A program made the position numbers and the translations under genes. 64,000 nucleotides of DNA. It comes from DATJGR01 sp963787045. GTDB lineage: Bacteria; Pseudomonadota; Gammaproteobacteria; Pseudomonadales; Azotimanducaceae. The notes under the pieces were generated by a model. The model ran no database searches, was not told where the DNA came from, and saw nothing but the letters and a program-made list of their open reading frames with translations. The DNA is taken from NCBI GenBank assembly GCA_963787045.1, contig CAWBBR010000001.1:1-64000 (forward strand), in the 5' to 3' direction. Below are positions 45,886 to 55,700 of this stretch, one piece after another; position 1 is the first letter of the stretch, and every line of letters begins with the position of its first letter.

Positions 45886-46494
45886 ATGCACATCAGTCCT
45901 CTGATCGACCGCTTGATCGAAGCATTTCAAGTGTTGCCCGGCGTGGGACCCAAAACCGCGCAGCGGATGGCGCTGGCGATTCTTCGGCAGCAGCGCGCCG
46001 GCGGTAAACACCTCGCCGATGCACTGCTCGAAGCCATCGACAAAGTCGGCTATTGCCGACGCTGCAGAACGTTCAGCGAACTCGACCTCTGCGGTATCTG
46101 TCAGGACACGCGGCGCGAGCGGCAGACGCTGTGCGTCGTCGAGTCGGCCGCCGACATCTTTGCGATCGAACACGCCGGCGGCTATCGCGGTACGTACTTC
46201 GTTCTGCACGGCCGCCTGTCGCCGATCGACGGCGTCGGTCCGGATGCGCTGGGTCTGGATGCATTGGCCAAGCTGGTGGCGGCCGGCGGCATCGAGGAGA
46301 TCATTCTCGCGACGAACCCGACGGTGGAAGGAGAGGCGACCGCGCACTACATCACCGAGAGCCTGCGTCACGCGCCGGTTCGCCTGACGCGCATCGCGCA
46401 TGGCGTGCCGCTCGGCGGAGAACTGGAGTACGTCGACGGCGGCACGATCGTCCACGCGCTGCGGGGTCGGCGAAACATCGGCGGCACAGATTGA
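45886..46494 (+). CDS. recR: Recombination protein RecR
   Basis: A 202-residue protein. A helix-hairpin-helix (AFQVLPGVGPKTAQRMALAI), the C4 zinc finger (YCRRCRTFSELDLCGICQD) and the Toprim domain (LCVVESAADIFAIEHAG...LHGRLSPIDGVGP) are all present. RecR works with RecF/RecO in loading RecA on gaps. The start is the ATG at 45886; no strong ribosome site is seen, which suggests coupling to ybaB. Its TGA overlaps the TTG of rnd. Confidence 0.96.
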   Translation: MHISPLIDRLIEAFQVLPGVGPKTAQRMALAILRQQRAGGKHLADALLEAIDKVGYCRRCRTFSELDLCGICQDTRRERQTLCVVESAADIFAIEHAGGYRGTYFVLHGRLSPIDGVGPDALGLDALAKLVAAGGIEEIILATNPTVEGEATAHYITESLRHAPVRLTRIAHGVPLGGELEYVDGGTIVHALRGRRNIGGTD

Positions 46495-47609
46495 CTGACC
46501 CCACCTACCGTTACATCGAACGCGACGACGACTTCGCTGCAGCCTTGGCGCGCTGGCGCCAACATAAGGTCGTTGGGATCGATACCGAATTCATCCGCAC
46601 GCGAACGTTCTTTCCGATCGCCGCGCTCTATCAGATTGCGACCGAGGACGAACTCGCCATCGTCGATCCGTTGCGCGTGTCGACGTGGGACGGCTTCAAA
46701 GCGCTGCTCGAAGACGCATCGATCGTGAAGGTGATGCACGCGTGCTCGGAAGACCTCGAAGTGTTCGCGCGACACGTCGGCGCCAGGCCCGCGAACCTGT
46801 TCGATACACAGGTGGCATCGGCCTTCCTCAGCAGCGATTTCAGCCCGAGTTACGCGGATCTGGTGAAGCGCTACACCGGCAACCAACTCGACAAACACGA
46901 AACCCGATCGGACTGGCTCGCACGACCGTTGCGCGAAGAACAACTGCGCTACGCGGTGGAAGACATCGTGTACCTGTTGCCGGTCTACCGTGCGCAGCTT
47001 GCGGAGCTGACGCGGCTCGGTCGCCTGGCGTGGTTCGAGGAAGAAATCGGCCATCGGATCGGCTTCGAGCTGATCGATCCGGAGCGCAGTTATCTGAACC
47101 TGAAGAAAGCGTGGCGGTGTAATCGGCGCGAGCTTGCTCGCCTGCAGTTGCTGTGCGCGTGGCGCGAGCGTTATGCGAGGACGAAGGACCTGCCGCGCGG
47201 CCACGTGGTGAAAGACGATCAGCTGGTCGACCTCGTGCAGCATCGCAGCGTCGATCGGGAGACGATCGTCGATACGATCGAACCGGCTTCTGCACGGCGC
47301 CACGGAAAGGAACTGTTGGCGCTGATCGAACAGGCGGATGCGCTGCCGGACGACACGCTTCCGCCACCGATGGCCGCGCCGTTCAACTCGGCGGAAACGC
47401 GCACGTTGAAGGAGTTGAAAGCGATAGGTGCGGAGTGCGCGCGGACATTGGAGATGGCGGAAGAACTGCTGTCGCGGCGGCGCGACCTCGAGACGTGTTT
47501 ACGTAGCGTGCGATCCGACGGAAGATTGCCCGAGAACTTTCGCGGCTGGCGACACGCGCTGGTCGGCGAGGTGTTCGAATCGAAGCTGGCAGGTACGGCA
47601 AGCGCGTGA
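46491..47609 (+). CDS. rnd: Ribonuclease D
   Basis: A 372-residue 3'-5' exoribonuclease that trims tRNA 3' ends. The DEDD residues are in VVGIDTEFIRTRTF, VKVMHACSEDLEVF, FDTQVASAFLSSDFSPSYADL and QLRYAVEDIVYLLPVY, and the HRDC domain follows (LCAWRERYARTKDLPRGHVV). The start is TTG at 46491, overlapping the recR stop. Domain length and order match E. coli RNase D. Confidence 0.94.
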   Translation: MTDPTYRYIERDDDFAAALARWRQHKVVGIDTEFIRTRTFFPIAALYQIATEDELAIVDPLRVSTWDGFKALLEDASIVKVMHACSEDLEVFARHVGARPANLFDTQVASAFLSSDFSPSYADLVKRYTGNQLDKHETRSDWLARPLREEQLRYAVEDIVYLLPVYRAQLAELTRLGRLAWFEEEIGHRIGFELIDPERSYLNLKKAWRCNRRELARLQLLCAWRERYARTKDLPRGHVVKDDQLVDLVQHRSVDRETIVDTIEPASARRHGKELLALIEQADALPDDTLPPPMAAPFNSAETRTLKELKAIGAECARTLEMAEELLSRRRDLETCLRSVRSDGRLPENFRGWRHALVGEVFESKLAGTASA

Positions 47610-47872
47610 GACACGTCATCGTGTACAGGAGCGTCAAGGTCGCGGACATGTATCTGTTCGTCGATCAACACGAGGATCTCGGGCGGGTTCCGCCGAGTCT
47701 GCTTGCGCGCTTCGGTCGGCCCGTCGAGGCGATGCGACTCGAGCTGACGCCCGAGCGCCGCTTGGCGCGCAGCGAAGCGCCGACGGTGCTCGAAGCGATC
47801 TCTACGCGCGGCTTTTATCTGCAGATGCCGCCGGTGATCGAACCGCCGGAAACCAGGAAGGAACGTGAGTGA
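47606..47872 (+). CDS. ycgL: YcgL domain protein
   Basis: An 88-residue protein of the YcgL family, found essentially in Gammaproteobacteria: VIVYRSVKVADMYLFVDQHE, then LLARFGRPVEAMRLELTPER and the late GFYLQMPP. Function unknown. The GTG overlaps the rnd stop, and the end overlaps ycgN by eight bases, so rnd, ycgL and ycgN are coupled. Confidence 0.92.
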   Translation: MRHVIVYRSVKVADMYLFVDQHEDLGRVPPSLLARFGRPVEAMRLELTPERRLARSEAPTVLEAISTRGFYLQMPPVIEPPETRKERE

Positions 47873-48326
47873 CGAAGCGTTCTGGCGCAAGCCGCTGGCG
47901 GAACTCGACAGCGACGAATGGGAAGCTCTGTGCGATGGCTGTGCGCAATGCTGTCAGTTGAAACTGGAAGACGAAGACACCGGACGCATCGCATGCGTCA
48001 GCGTCACCTGTCATCTGCTCGATCTCGACACGTGTCGGTGCACTCACTACGACGAGCGGCACATTCGAGTTGCGGATTGCATCGAGTTCGATGCGGCCGC
48101 GGTACCCGACCTGCACTGGTTGCCGCAGACGTGCGCCTATCGGCTGCGCTCGGAAGGACGTGATCTGATGTGGTGGCACTATCTGGTGTCGGGAGATCGC
48201 GACACGGTGCACCGCGCGGGCATCTCGGTGCGCGGGCGAGCGATGTCCGAGACACACGTACACCCCGACGACATGGAGAGTCGCATCGTGCACTGGATAG
48301 AACCGAAGAAGCGGAGTGAGCCCTGA
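47865..48326 (+). CDS. ycgN: YcgN family cysteine-cluster protein
   Basis: A 153-residue member of the YkgJ/YcgN zinc- or iron-chelating family. The cysteine cluster is WEALCDGCAQCCQLKLEDED, followed by CHLLDLDTCRCTHYDER and VADCIEF...WLPQTCAYRL. Metal binding through these Cys is expected; the biological job is unknown. Overlap with ycgL fixes the GTG start. Adjacent to rnd and ycgL as in other Gammaproteobacteria. Confidence 0.92.
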   Translation: MSDEAFWRKPLAELDSDEWEALCDGCAQCCQLKLEDEDTGRIACVSVTCHLLDLDTCRCTHYDERHIRVADCIEFDAAAVPDLHWLPQTCAYRLRSEGRDLMWWHYLVSGDRDTVHRAGISVRGRAMSETHVHPDDMESRIVHWIEPKKRSEP

Positions 48327-48655
48327 TGGAAACGACGGTCGCGTGGATTGTCGTTGCAGTTGCGGGTCTCGGAACGCTCGCGGGCATCTTCGTGCTCACG
48401 CGCTGGATCGGCAACGCGTGGCTGCGCTCGCTGCTGCGGTGTCTCGCGGCGGTGTGGCTGTTGCTTCCGTGGAACATTCAGGTCGTCGACGGGGAATATG
48501 CGCCCGCATTCATCGTTGCGTTGTTCGAAGGGCTCTTTCGCGCCGAAGGCAATGCGCGGCCGGCGTTGATGGTGCTCGCGCTGGCGAGTCTCCTCGTGAT
48601 CATCGTGTTCCTGATCGTCGGCGTCGTGCAGCGGATTCGCGCGTCCAGGACCTGA
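48326..48655 (+). CDS. Small membrane protein, last gene of the rnd operon or first of the VWA set
   Basis: A 109-residue membrane protein with three helices: VAWIVVAVAGLGTLAGIFVL, LLRCLAAVWLLLPWNIQVV and LMVLALASLLVIIVFLIVGVV. It starts one base inside the ycgN stop region and is followed after 45 bases by the VWA protein. The hydrophobic pairing with the VWA/MoxR genes suggests a membrane partner for them. Family not recognised. Confidence 0.65.
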   Translation: METTVAWIVVAVAGLGTLAGIFVLTRWIGNAWLRSLLRCLAAVWLLLPWNIQVVDGEYAPAFIVALFEGLFRAEGNARPALMVLALASLLVIIVFLIVGVVQRIRASRT

Positions 48656-48700
48656 GCCGGGTCGTCGGACGGCGCGATCGGCAGCCGTTGCTATTCTTAC

Positions 48701-50561
48701 GTGATGATGCAGGTCGCGGTCAGATGGATGCTCGTCGGTGCACTGCTGCTGTCGTTCGACGCGGCTGCCGACGGCGTGGATGTGCGGCTCGTCATCGACG
48801 TGTCAGGCAGCATGAAATCCGGCGATCCCGAGTACCTGCGCCAGGACGTGCTCAACGGCCTCGGTGAGATTCTGCCGCCCGGCAGTCGCGCCGGTGTCTG
48901 GACATTTGGCCGGATGGCCGACGTAGTGGTTCCCCACGGCGCTGTCGACGACGCCTGGCGACGCTCCGCGCGCGCCGCTCGAATGCAGATCGGCAGCGCC
49001 GCGCCGCGCACCAATCTCAACGATGCATTGAGGAATGCGGCCTGGGACATCGCCGATCCGTCATCAGAGTATGACCGCCACATCGTTCTCGTCAGCGATG
49101 GACGCGTCGACGTGGCTGACGACGCCGCAAGCAACGATGCACAGCGTCGGGCGATTACCGACGAACTGGTCCCCCGGTTGCGAGCGGCCGGTATTCGTAT
49201 CGATTGTCTGGTGCTGTCGGAAAAGGCCGATCTCGACTTTCTGAAGCGGATCGCTGACGAGACGCAAGGCCATATTGCGCGCGCCGACACCGTCGCAGCG
49301 GTGAAGGAGTATCTGGTAACGGCCTTGGGCGGCATCGCGGCTGCGGGCTCGTTCTCGATCGCCGCCGATACGGCTGAAGTGACCGTGTTCGCCGATCGAG
49401 CGCACGATACGTTCGTGCTGACCTCGCCGTCGGGCGAACGAATCGACTCGTCAACCAAGACCGACGGCATCACCTGGTTCGACGCAGACGCGTTTTCGAT
49501 TGCGACGATCAAGACGCCGGCCGCAGGCACTTGGCGATTCGCGCCACCGGCGGCGCGCATACAGATATGGGACCAGCTAGGCATTGCGATACGACCTGAC
49601 GACGCCGTTGAGGCGCCGGCGGTGCGGATCGAATTGACTCAGGCGGGAAAACCGATCGACGAACCGCGGCTCGCCGAGTTGGTGGCGATCACCGCCGAAC
49701 TCAAAACGCTGTATGGCATCGAGCCGTTACAAGTCACGACGCTCGACGGAACACCGCAGACATATGCAGTCGATCTCGGGGGCATGCCGCTTACGGCGGC
49801 CGACCAGGTGACGGTGCATGTAGACGGCAAGACGTTTGAACGTTCGCGCGTGTACACCGAACGGATCGCTCACCCGATCGACGTAGACATACGGGGCACG
49901 GGCGAAGGCGACGCCGGCGCGCTGGTGCGGGTCAACGTTGCGGACCTGGATCCGGCGTCGCTGCGGGTGCTGGGATCGACGCGTACCGCCGGCGGACGCG
50001 TGAAGCTGGTGGTCGGCACGAAGCAGAGCGACGGCGCGTGGCTGGTCGCCATCCCCCGTCTCGAACATCATGTCGACGTGAGGTTAAAGGTTCTCTTCAA
50101 CCTCCTGAATAATCAGAAGATCGAAGCGGAGAGCGACCCGATCTCCTTGACGCTCCCGCTCGCTGAACCGGTCTCTGTCGGACTCGACATCGACGGTCAC
50201 ATCGTCGTCGACCCGGTGCGGCCGCCGCCGGTCGTCGCGACACCTCCTTCATCTGATGCGCAGATCGAAGCACCGGTCGAAGCAGCGGTGAGCGCGCCGC
50301 TCGAGCCGACTCCCGAAGCAACGCCCGTACCTGTCGGAGTGAGTCGGAGTGGTTCCCGCAGTGGCGCAAGCACGCGAACCGGCGCTGTGGGAGTGGATCG
50401 CAATGGCGGTCATCGCGCTCGCCAGCGCGGGACTGTTGGCGTGGTTGGCGGTTCGTTCACGGGGCGGCGCGCGAGCGAGCGCGCTCGATTCGACGCTCGC
50501 GCGCTATCGCGAGACGCTGGCCTCGGCGAGCGCAAAACCCGCAGGCGCGGCAACGACTTAG
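48701..50561 (+). CDS. Membrane-anchored VWA-domain protein, C-terminal frameshift
   Basis: About 620 residues when restored. A signal peptide (VRWMLVGALLLSFDAAADG) is followed by a von Willebrand A domain with intact MIDAS (VRLVIDVSGSMKSGD; TNLNDALRNAAW; VLVSDGRVD). Several beta-sandwich segments follow, then a Pro-rich linker (PVVATPPSSDAQIEAPVEAA). Near 50345 the frame shifts, and the last 70 residues, in the second frame, contain a transmembrane anchor (WIAMAVIALASAGLLAWLAV) and basic tail. So the VWA domain faces the periplasm and is tethered at its C-terminus. It precedes a MoxR ATPase and a cytoplasmic CoxE-type VWA gene. Confidence 0.85.
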
Positions 50562-50660
50562 GCGCGTTCGCAGCGGCCAGGTACCTTGCTTGCTATGGCT
50601 AGGGGGCGCAATTAAAGTAGCCGCTTCCTAATTCAGCCCACTTAAACGAGACACGAATCG

Positions 50661-51509
50661 ATGATTTTCGACAGCACCGCCACGTACATTTCCACCGATG
50701 AGTTGAGCATGGCCGTCGATGCGGCGGTGAAACTCGAACGCCCGCTGCTGGTAAAGGGCGAGCCCGGCACCGGCAAGACGCTGCTCGCGGAAGAGGTTGC
50801 CAACTCGCTCGGCATGGAACTGGTCCAGTGGCACATCAAGTCCACCACCAAAGCGCAACAGGGATTGTACGAATACGACGCCGTCACGCGGCTGCGCGAT
50901 TCGCAACTCGGCGACGAGCGCGTCAAAGACATCCGCAACTACATCAAGAAGGGCAAGCTCTGGCACGCCTTCGAATCGGACAAGCGCGTGGTGCTGTTGA
51001 TCGACGAAATCGACAAGGCCGACATCGAATTCCCGAACGACCTGCTGCAGGAACTCGATCGCATGGAATTCTTCGTCTACGAAACCGGCGAAACGGTGAA
51101 GGCGAAGTTCCGGCCGGTGATCGTGATCACCTCGAACAACGAGAAGGAATTGCCCGACGCGTTCCTGCGCCGTTGCTTCTTCCACTACATCAACTTCCCC
51201 GATCGCGAAACGATGCAGGCGATCGTCGACGTGCACTATCCCGAGATCAAGAAGGAACTGGTCAAGGAAGCGATGGACATCTTCTTCGACGTGCGCAAAG
51301 TGCCGGGTCTGAAGAAGAAGCCGTCGACGTCGGAACTGATCGACTGGCTGAAACTGCTGATGGCCGACGACATTCCGGACGAGATTCTGACGAATCGCGA
51401 TCCGAGCAAGGCGATCCCGCCGCTGTACGGCGCGCTGGTCAAGAACGAGCAGGATGTGCACCTGCTCGAACGGCTCGCGTTCATGAATCGACGCAACAGC
51501 CGCGGCTGA
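50661..51509 (+). CDS. MoxR-family AAA+ ATPase
   Basis: A 282-residue MoxR ATPase. Walker A is GEPGTGKT (33-40), Walker B VLLIDEIDKAD (111-121), sensor 1 VIVITSNNEKELPDAFLRR, and the C-terminal lid has PSTSELIDWLKLL. MoxR proteins act with VWA-domain partners as chaperones that load cofactors or remodel enzymes and envelope complexes. The next gene encodes the expected CoxE-type VWA partner, 34 bases downstream. Confidence 0.95.
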   Translation: MIFDSTATYISTDELSMAVDAAVKLERPLLVKGEPGTGKTLLAEEVANSLGMELVQWHIKSTTKAQQGLYEYDAVTRLRDSQLGDERVKDIRNYIKKGKLWHAFESDKRVVLLIDEIDKADIEFPNDLLQELDRMEFFVYETGETVKAKFRPVIVITSNNEKELPDAFLRRCFFHYINFPDRETMQAIVDVHYPEIKKELVKEAMDIFFDVRKVPGLKKKPSTSELIDWLKLLMADDIPDEILTNRDPSKAIPPLYGALVKNEQDVHLLERLAFMNRRNSRG

Positions 51510-51543
51510 ACGCGCTCGTCGGTAGAACCGTAGGAGCAAAGAC

Positions 51544-52719
51544 GTGCTGATCAACTTCTTTCTGACGCTGCGCAAGTACAAGTTGCCGGTAACGCTGCGC
51601 GAGCTGATGGATCTGCTCGCCGCGCTGCAGTTGCGCGTGCGTCTACGCGAACATCGACGACTTCTACCTGTTGAGCCGGACGTGCCTCGTCAAGGACGAG
51701 AAGAACTACGACAAGTTCGACCGCGCGTTCTCGGCCTATTTCAAAGGTCTCGAAGACCTGCACGGCATGCTGGAGTCGCTGATTCCGGACGAGTGGCTGC
51801 GCCGTGAATTCGAGAAGTCGCTCACGCCGGAAGAACTCGAGAAGATCAAATCGCTCGGCGGTCTGGAGAAGTTGATCGAAGCGTTCCAGAAAGCGCGCGA
51901 GGAAGAAGAGAAGCGCCAGGCGAAGGAAGGCAAAGAGGGTAAGGAAGGCCAGGAAGGCGACGACCCGGAACAGAAAGGCAAAGAAAGGCGCCGGCGGTCT
52001 CGGCCAGGGCAAGAAGAAGAAAGGCCAAGAAGGTCTGGGACGAACGCCAGTACAAGAACCTCGACGATTCGGTCGAGCTCGGCACGCGCAACATCAAGAT
52101 CGCGCTGCGCCGGCTGCGCAAGTTCGCGCGCACCGGTAAAGAAGAAGAGCTCGACATGAAAGGCACGATCCGCGCCACCGCGGACAACGGCGGCATGCTC
52201 GACATCAAGATGCAGCCGGAGCGCAAGAACACGGTCAAAGTGCTGTGCTTCTTCGACATCGGCGGTTCGATGGACGCGCACGTGAAGATCTGCGAAGAGC
52301 TGTTCTCGGCGACGCGCACGGAGTTCAAGCACCTCGAGAGCTTCTACTTCCACAACTTCATCTACGAATCGGTGTGGAAGGACAATCGGCGCCGCATGAA
52401 CGAGCGCATGCCGACGTTCGAGATCCTCAACAAATACGCGCACGACTACAAAGTGGTGTTCGTCGGCGACGCCACGATGGCGCCGTACGAAATCACGCAT
52501 GCCGGCGGCAGCGTGGAGCACTGGAACGAAGAGCCGGGCGCGCTCTGGATCAACCGTTTCGCGACGTTGTACGACAAGTTGATCTGGATCAACCCGACGC
52601 CGCAGGAAACCTGGGAATACTCGAACTCGGTCGCGATGACGCGCGAACTCGTCAACGGCAAGATGTACCCGCTGACGATCCGAGGTCTCGAAGAGGGCAT
52701 GAGCGCCCTCACCAAATAA
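51544..52719 (+). CDS. CoxE-like VWA protein, MoxR partner, two frameshifts
   Basis: About 391 residues when restored. Frame one: MLINFFLTLRKYKLPVTLRE, LMDLLAALQL. Frame two (from about 51645): ANIDDFYLLSRTCLVKDEKN, a helical region and a Lys/Glu-rich repeat (KEGKEGKEGQEGDDPEQKGK). Frame three (from about 51985): VWDERQYKNLDDSVELGTRN, then the VWA domain with a degenerate MIDAS (VLCFFDIGGSMDAHV, that is DxGGS) and FVGDATMAPYEI. The layout is that of CoxE/YehP proteins paired with MoxR. The breaks fall in low-complexity GC-rich sequence. A terminator follows at once. Confidence 0.85.
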
Positions 52720-52743
52720 CGGCGCCGTCGCGGCGCCGTCTTT
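52719..52743 (+). terminator. Rho-independent terminator after the MoxR/CoxE set
   Basis: A perfect 9-bp stem, ACGGCGCCG paired with CGGCGCCGT, with a 3-base loop TCG, followed by CTTTCC. It begins at the last base of the CoxE-like gene's stop codon. The T-run is short, but the stem is very stable. Confidence 0.7.
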
Positions 52744-52765
52744 CCGTTCCCACCGGCCCGAACCC

Positions 52766-55700
52766 GTGAGCGGCGAATTCGCGCATGACTCGGTAATGCT
52801 GAGAGACGTGCGCTCGCTCGAGCGCGCGTTCCGCAACGATCCGACGCGCGCGAAGTCCGCTCTCGAGGACGCGCAGCAGCGGCTGCGCAATCGCCGGGCG
52901 AGCGTTCCGAGCGTAACGTTTCCCGACGATCTGCCGATTGCGCAACACGTCGACGAAATCCGTCGCCTGCTGGATACGCATCGCGTCGTGATCGTCGCGG
53001 GCGAAACCGGATCGGGAAAGACCACCCAACTGCCGAAGTTGTGTCTCGCAGCCGGTCTGGGCGTGCGCGGACTGATCGGCCACACCCAACCGCGCCGCAT
53101 CGCGGCGCGGGCGGTGTCGAGGCGCATTGCCGAGGAACTGGCCGTGCCGTTGGGCCAACAGGTCGGCTATGCCGTGCGTTTCAGCGATCAGACGTCTGAA
53201 GGCACGTTGATCAAGGTCATGACCGACGGCTTGCTGCTGAACGAGATCACCAGCGATCGATGGCTGTCGAATTACGACGCGCTGATCATCGACGAAGCTC
53301 ACGAGCGGAGCCTGAACATCGATTTTCTGCTCGGCTACGTCAAAGTGCTGCTCGCCAAGCGGAACGATCTGAAAGTGATCATCACCAGCGCGACGATCGA
53401 TGTCGGTGCGTTTGCGAAGCACTTCGGCGATGCGCCCGTCGTGCAGGTGAGCGGCCGTGGCTACCCCGTTGAAGTCGTGTATCGACCGGCCGAAACGGGC
53501 GACGTCGATCAACCGCAGCAGATACTGGACGCCATTCGCGAAATCGAGCGGCGACCGATCCAGCGCGCGAGCGACGTGCTGGTGTTTCTATCGGGCGAGC
53601 GCGAGATCCACGAAACTTCGAAGCTGCTGCGACGCGAGTTGCGCGATCGTTACGACATTCTGCCGTTGTACGCGCGCCTCCCGACGGCGGAACAGCAACG
53701 CATCTTCGCCTCCGGTGGAAGGCGTCGCGTCGTGCTTGCAACGAACGTCGCTGAAACATCGTTGACCGTGCCGAACATCGGCTTCGTGATCGACCCCGGC
53801 TTCGCGCGGCTCAGTCGCTACAGCTATCGTTCGAAGCTACAGCGGCTTCCGATCGAACGCATCTCGCGCGCGAGCGCCGACCAGCGCAAAGGCCGTTGCG
53901 GGCGGCTCGCGCCGGGCGTGTGCTATCGCCTCTACGACGAAACGGATTTCCAGGCGCAGCCCGAGTACACCGATCCGGAAATTCGTCGCACCAATCTCGC
54001 GGCGGTCGTATTGCAGATGCGCGCGTTCGGCCTCGGCGATATCGAATCGTTTCCGTTTCTCGATCCGCCGGAACCGCGCGCGATCCGCGACGCGTTGACG
54101 CTGTTGACGGAACTCGGCGCGCTGGTCGAAGACCGTCTTACGCCCGTCGGCCGCACCATGGCGAGGCTGCCGATCGACCCGCGTCTCGGACGCATGCTGG
54201 TCGAGGCGTCCGCGCAGGGCGCGCTCGCGGAACTGCTGGTGATCGCCAGCGGACTCGCGCTTCAGGATCCGCGCGAGAGGCCGCTCGAATCGCGCGCCGC
54301 GGCAGACGCGGCGCATCAGGAGTTCGCGGACAAGCGCTCCGATTACATGGGGTATCTGAAGCTGTGGAACTGGCACGAGTCTTCGCGCCAGGAGTTGTCT
54401 GCGTCCGCGTTGAAGCGGGCCTGTCAGCAAAAGTACGTCTCGTTTCTGCGCATGCGCGAATGGCGCGATCTGCATCGGCAGCTGCTGCTTGCGGTTCGGC
54501 AACTCGGACTGCGCGTGAACAATGAACCAGCCGAGTACATGGCGATCCATCGATCGATTCTGGCCGGTTCGCTGAGCCTGATCGGCCTCAAGGACGAGCG
54601 CGGTGAGTATCTCGGCGCGCGCAATCTCCGGTTTCGAATATTTCCCGGTTCGTATCTGGCTTCAGCGCACCCCAAATGGCTCGTTGGGAGCGAGATCTCG
54701 GAGACGCAACGCGTGTACGCGCGCTGCGTTGCGTCGATCGAACCCGAGTGGGTCGAAGCGGCCGCTCAGCATTTGCTCAAGCGCAGCTACAGCGAGCCGC
54801 ATTGGGATCCGCGTCGCGGTGAAACCGTTGCATTCGAGAAGGTCTCGCTGTTCGGCCTGCCGCTGGTGGAACGCCGCCGCGTCAGTTTCAAGAACATCGA
54901 TCCCTTGCAGGCGCGCGATATCTTCATTCGAACCGGACTGGTCACCGGCGCGTTGACGACGAAAGCCGACTTTCTGCCGCACAATCTCGCGCTCGTTGCG
55001 GAGATCCGCGAACTCGAAGCGAAGCAGCGGCGCCGCGATCTGCTGGCGTCCGACGACGTGCTCGCGTCGTTCTACGCCGAGCGGATTCCCGCCGACGTAT
55101 GCGACGTGCGCGATCTCGAACGCTGGCGGCGCGGCGCGGAGCGGCACGATCCGAAGCTGCTGTTCATGTCGCGCAACGACGTCCTCATGCCGGAGGGTGC
55201 ACGCGCTGGCGATGACGGATTCCCGTCTGTGCTCGTGCTGCACGATGTCGAATTTCGACTGCGGTACAGCTTTGCACCCGGCGCCGTGGACGACGGCGTG
55301 TCGTTGCAGGTGCCGCTCGGCCTGCTGGCCCACGTCCGTCAGGAACCGCTGGATTGGCTGGTGCCGGGATTGCTGGGCGCGCGCTGCGAAGCGCTGATCC
55401 GCGCGCTGCCGAAAGCATTGCGACGGCCGCTCGCGCCGTTGCCGGAGAAGATCGACGCGATTCTGCCGGCGCTGCTGCGCGCCGATACCTATCGCCACGG
55501 CCGGCTCGAGCGAATTCTCGGTGAGCGGCTCGAAGGATTCTTCGACGTGCGGATACCGCTCGACGCGTGGAACCTGGAAGCGGTCGATCCGCACCTCAGG
55601 ATGAACGTTCAGGTGCGCGACAACAAAGGCGCGCTCGTCGACCAGGATCGCGACGCGGGCGCGTTGCTTGCGCGTCTCGAAGCGAAGGTGGCGCAGCGAA

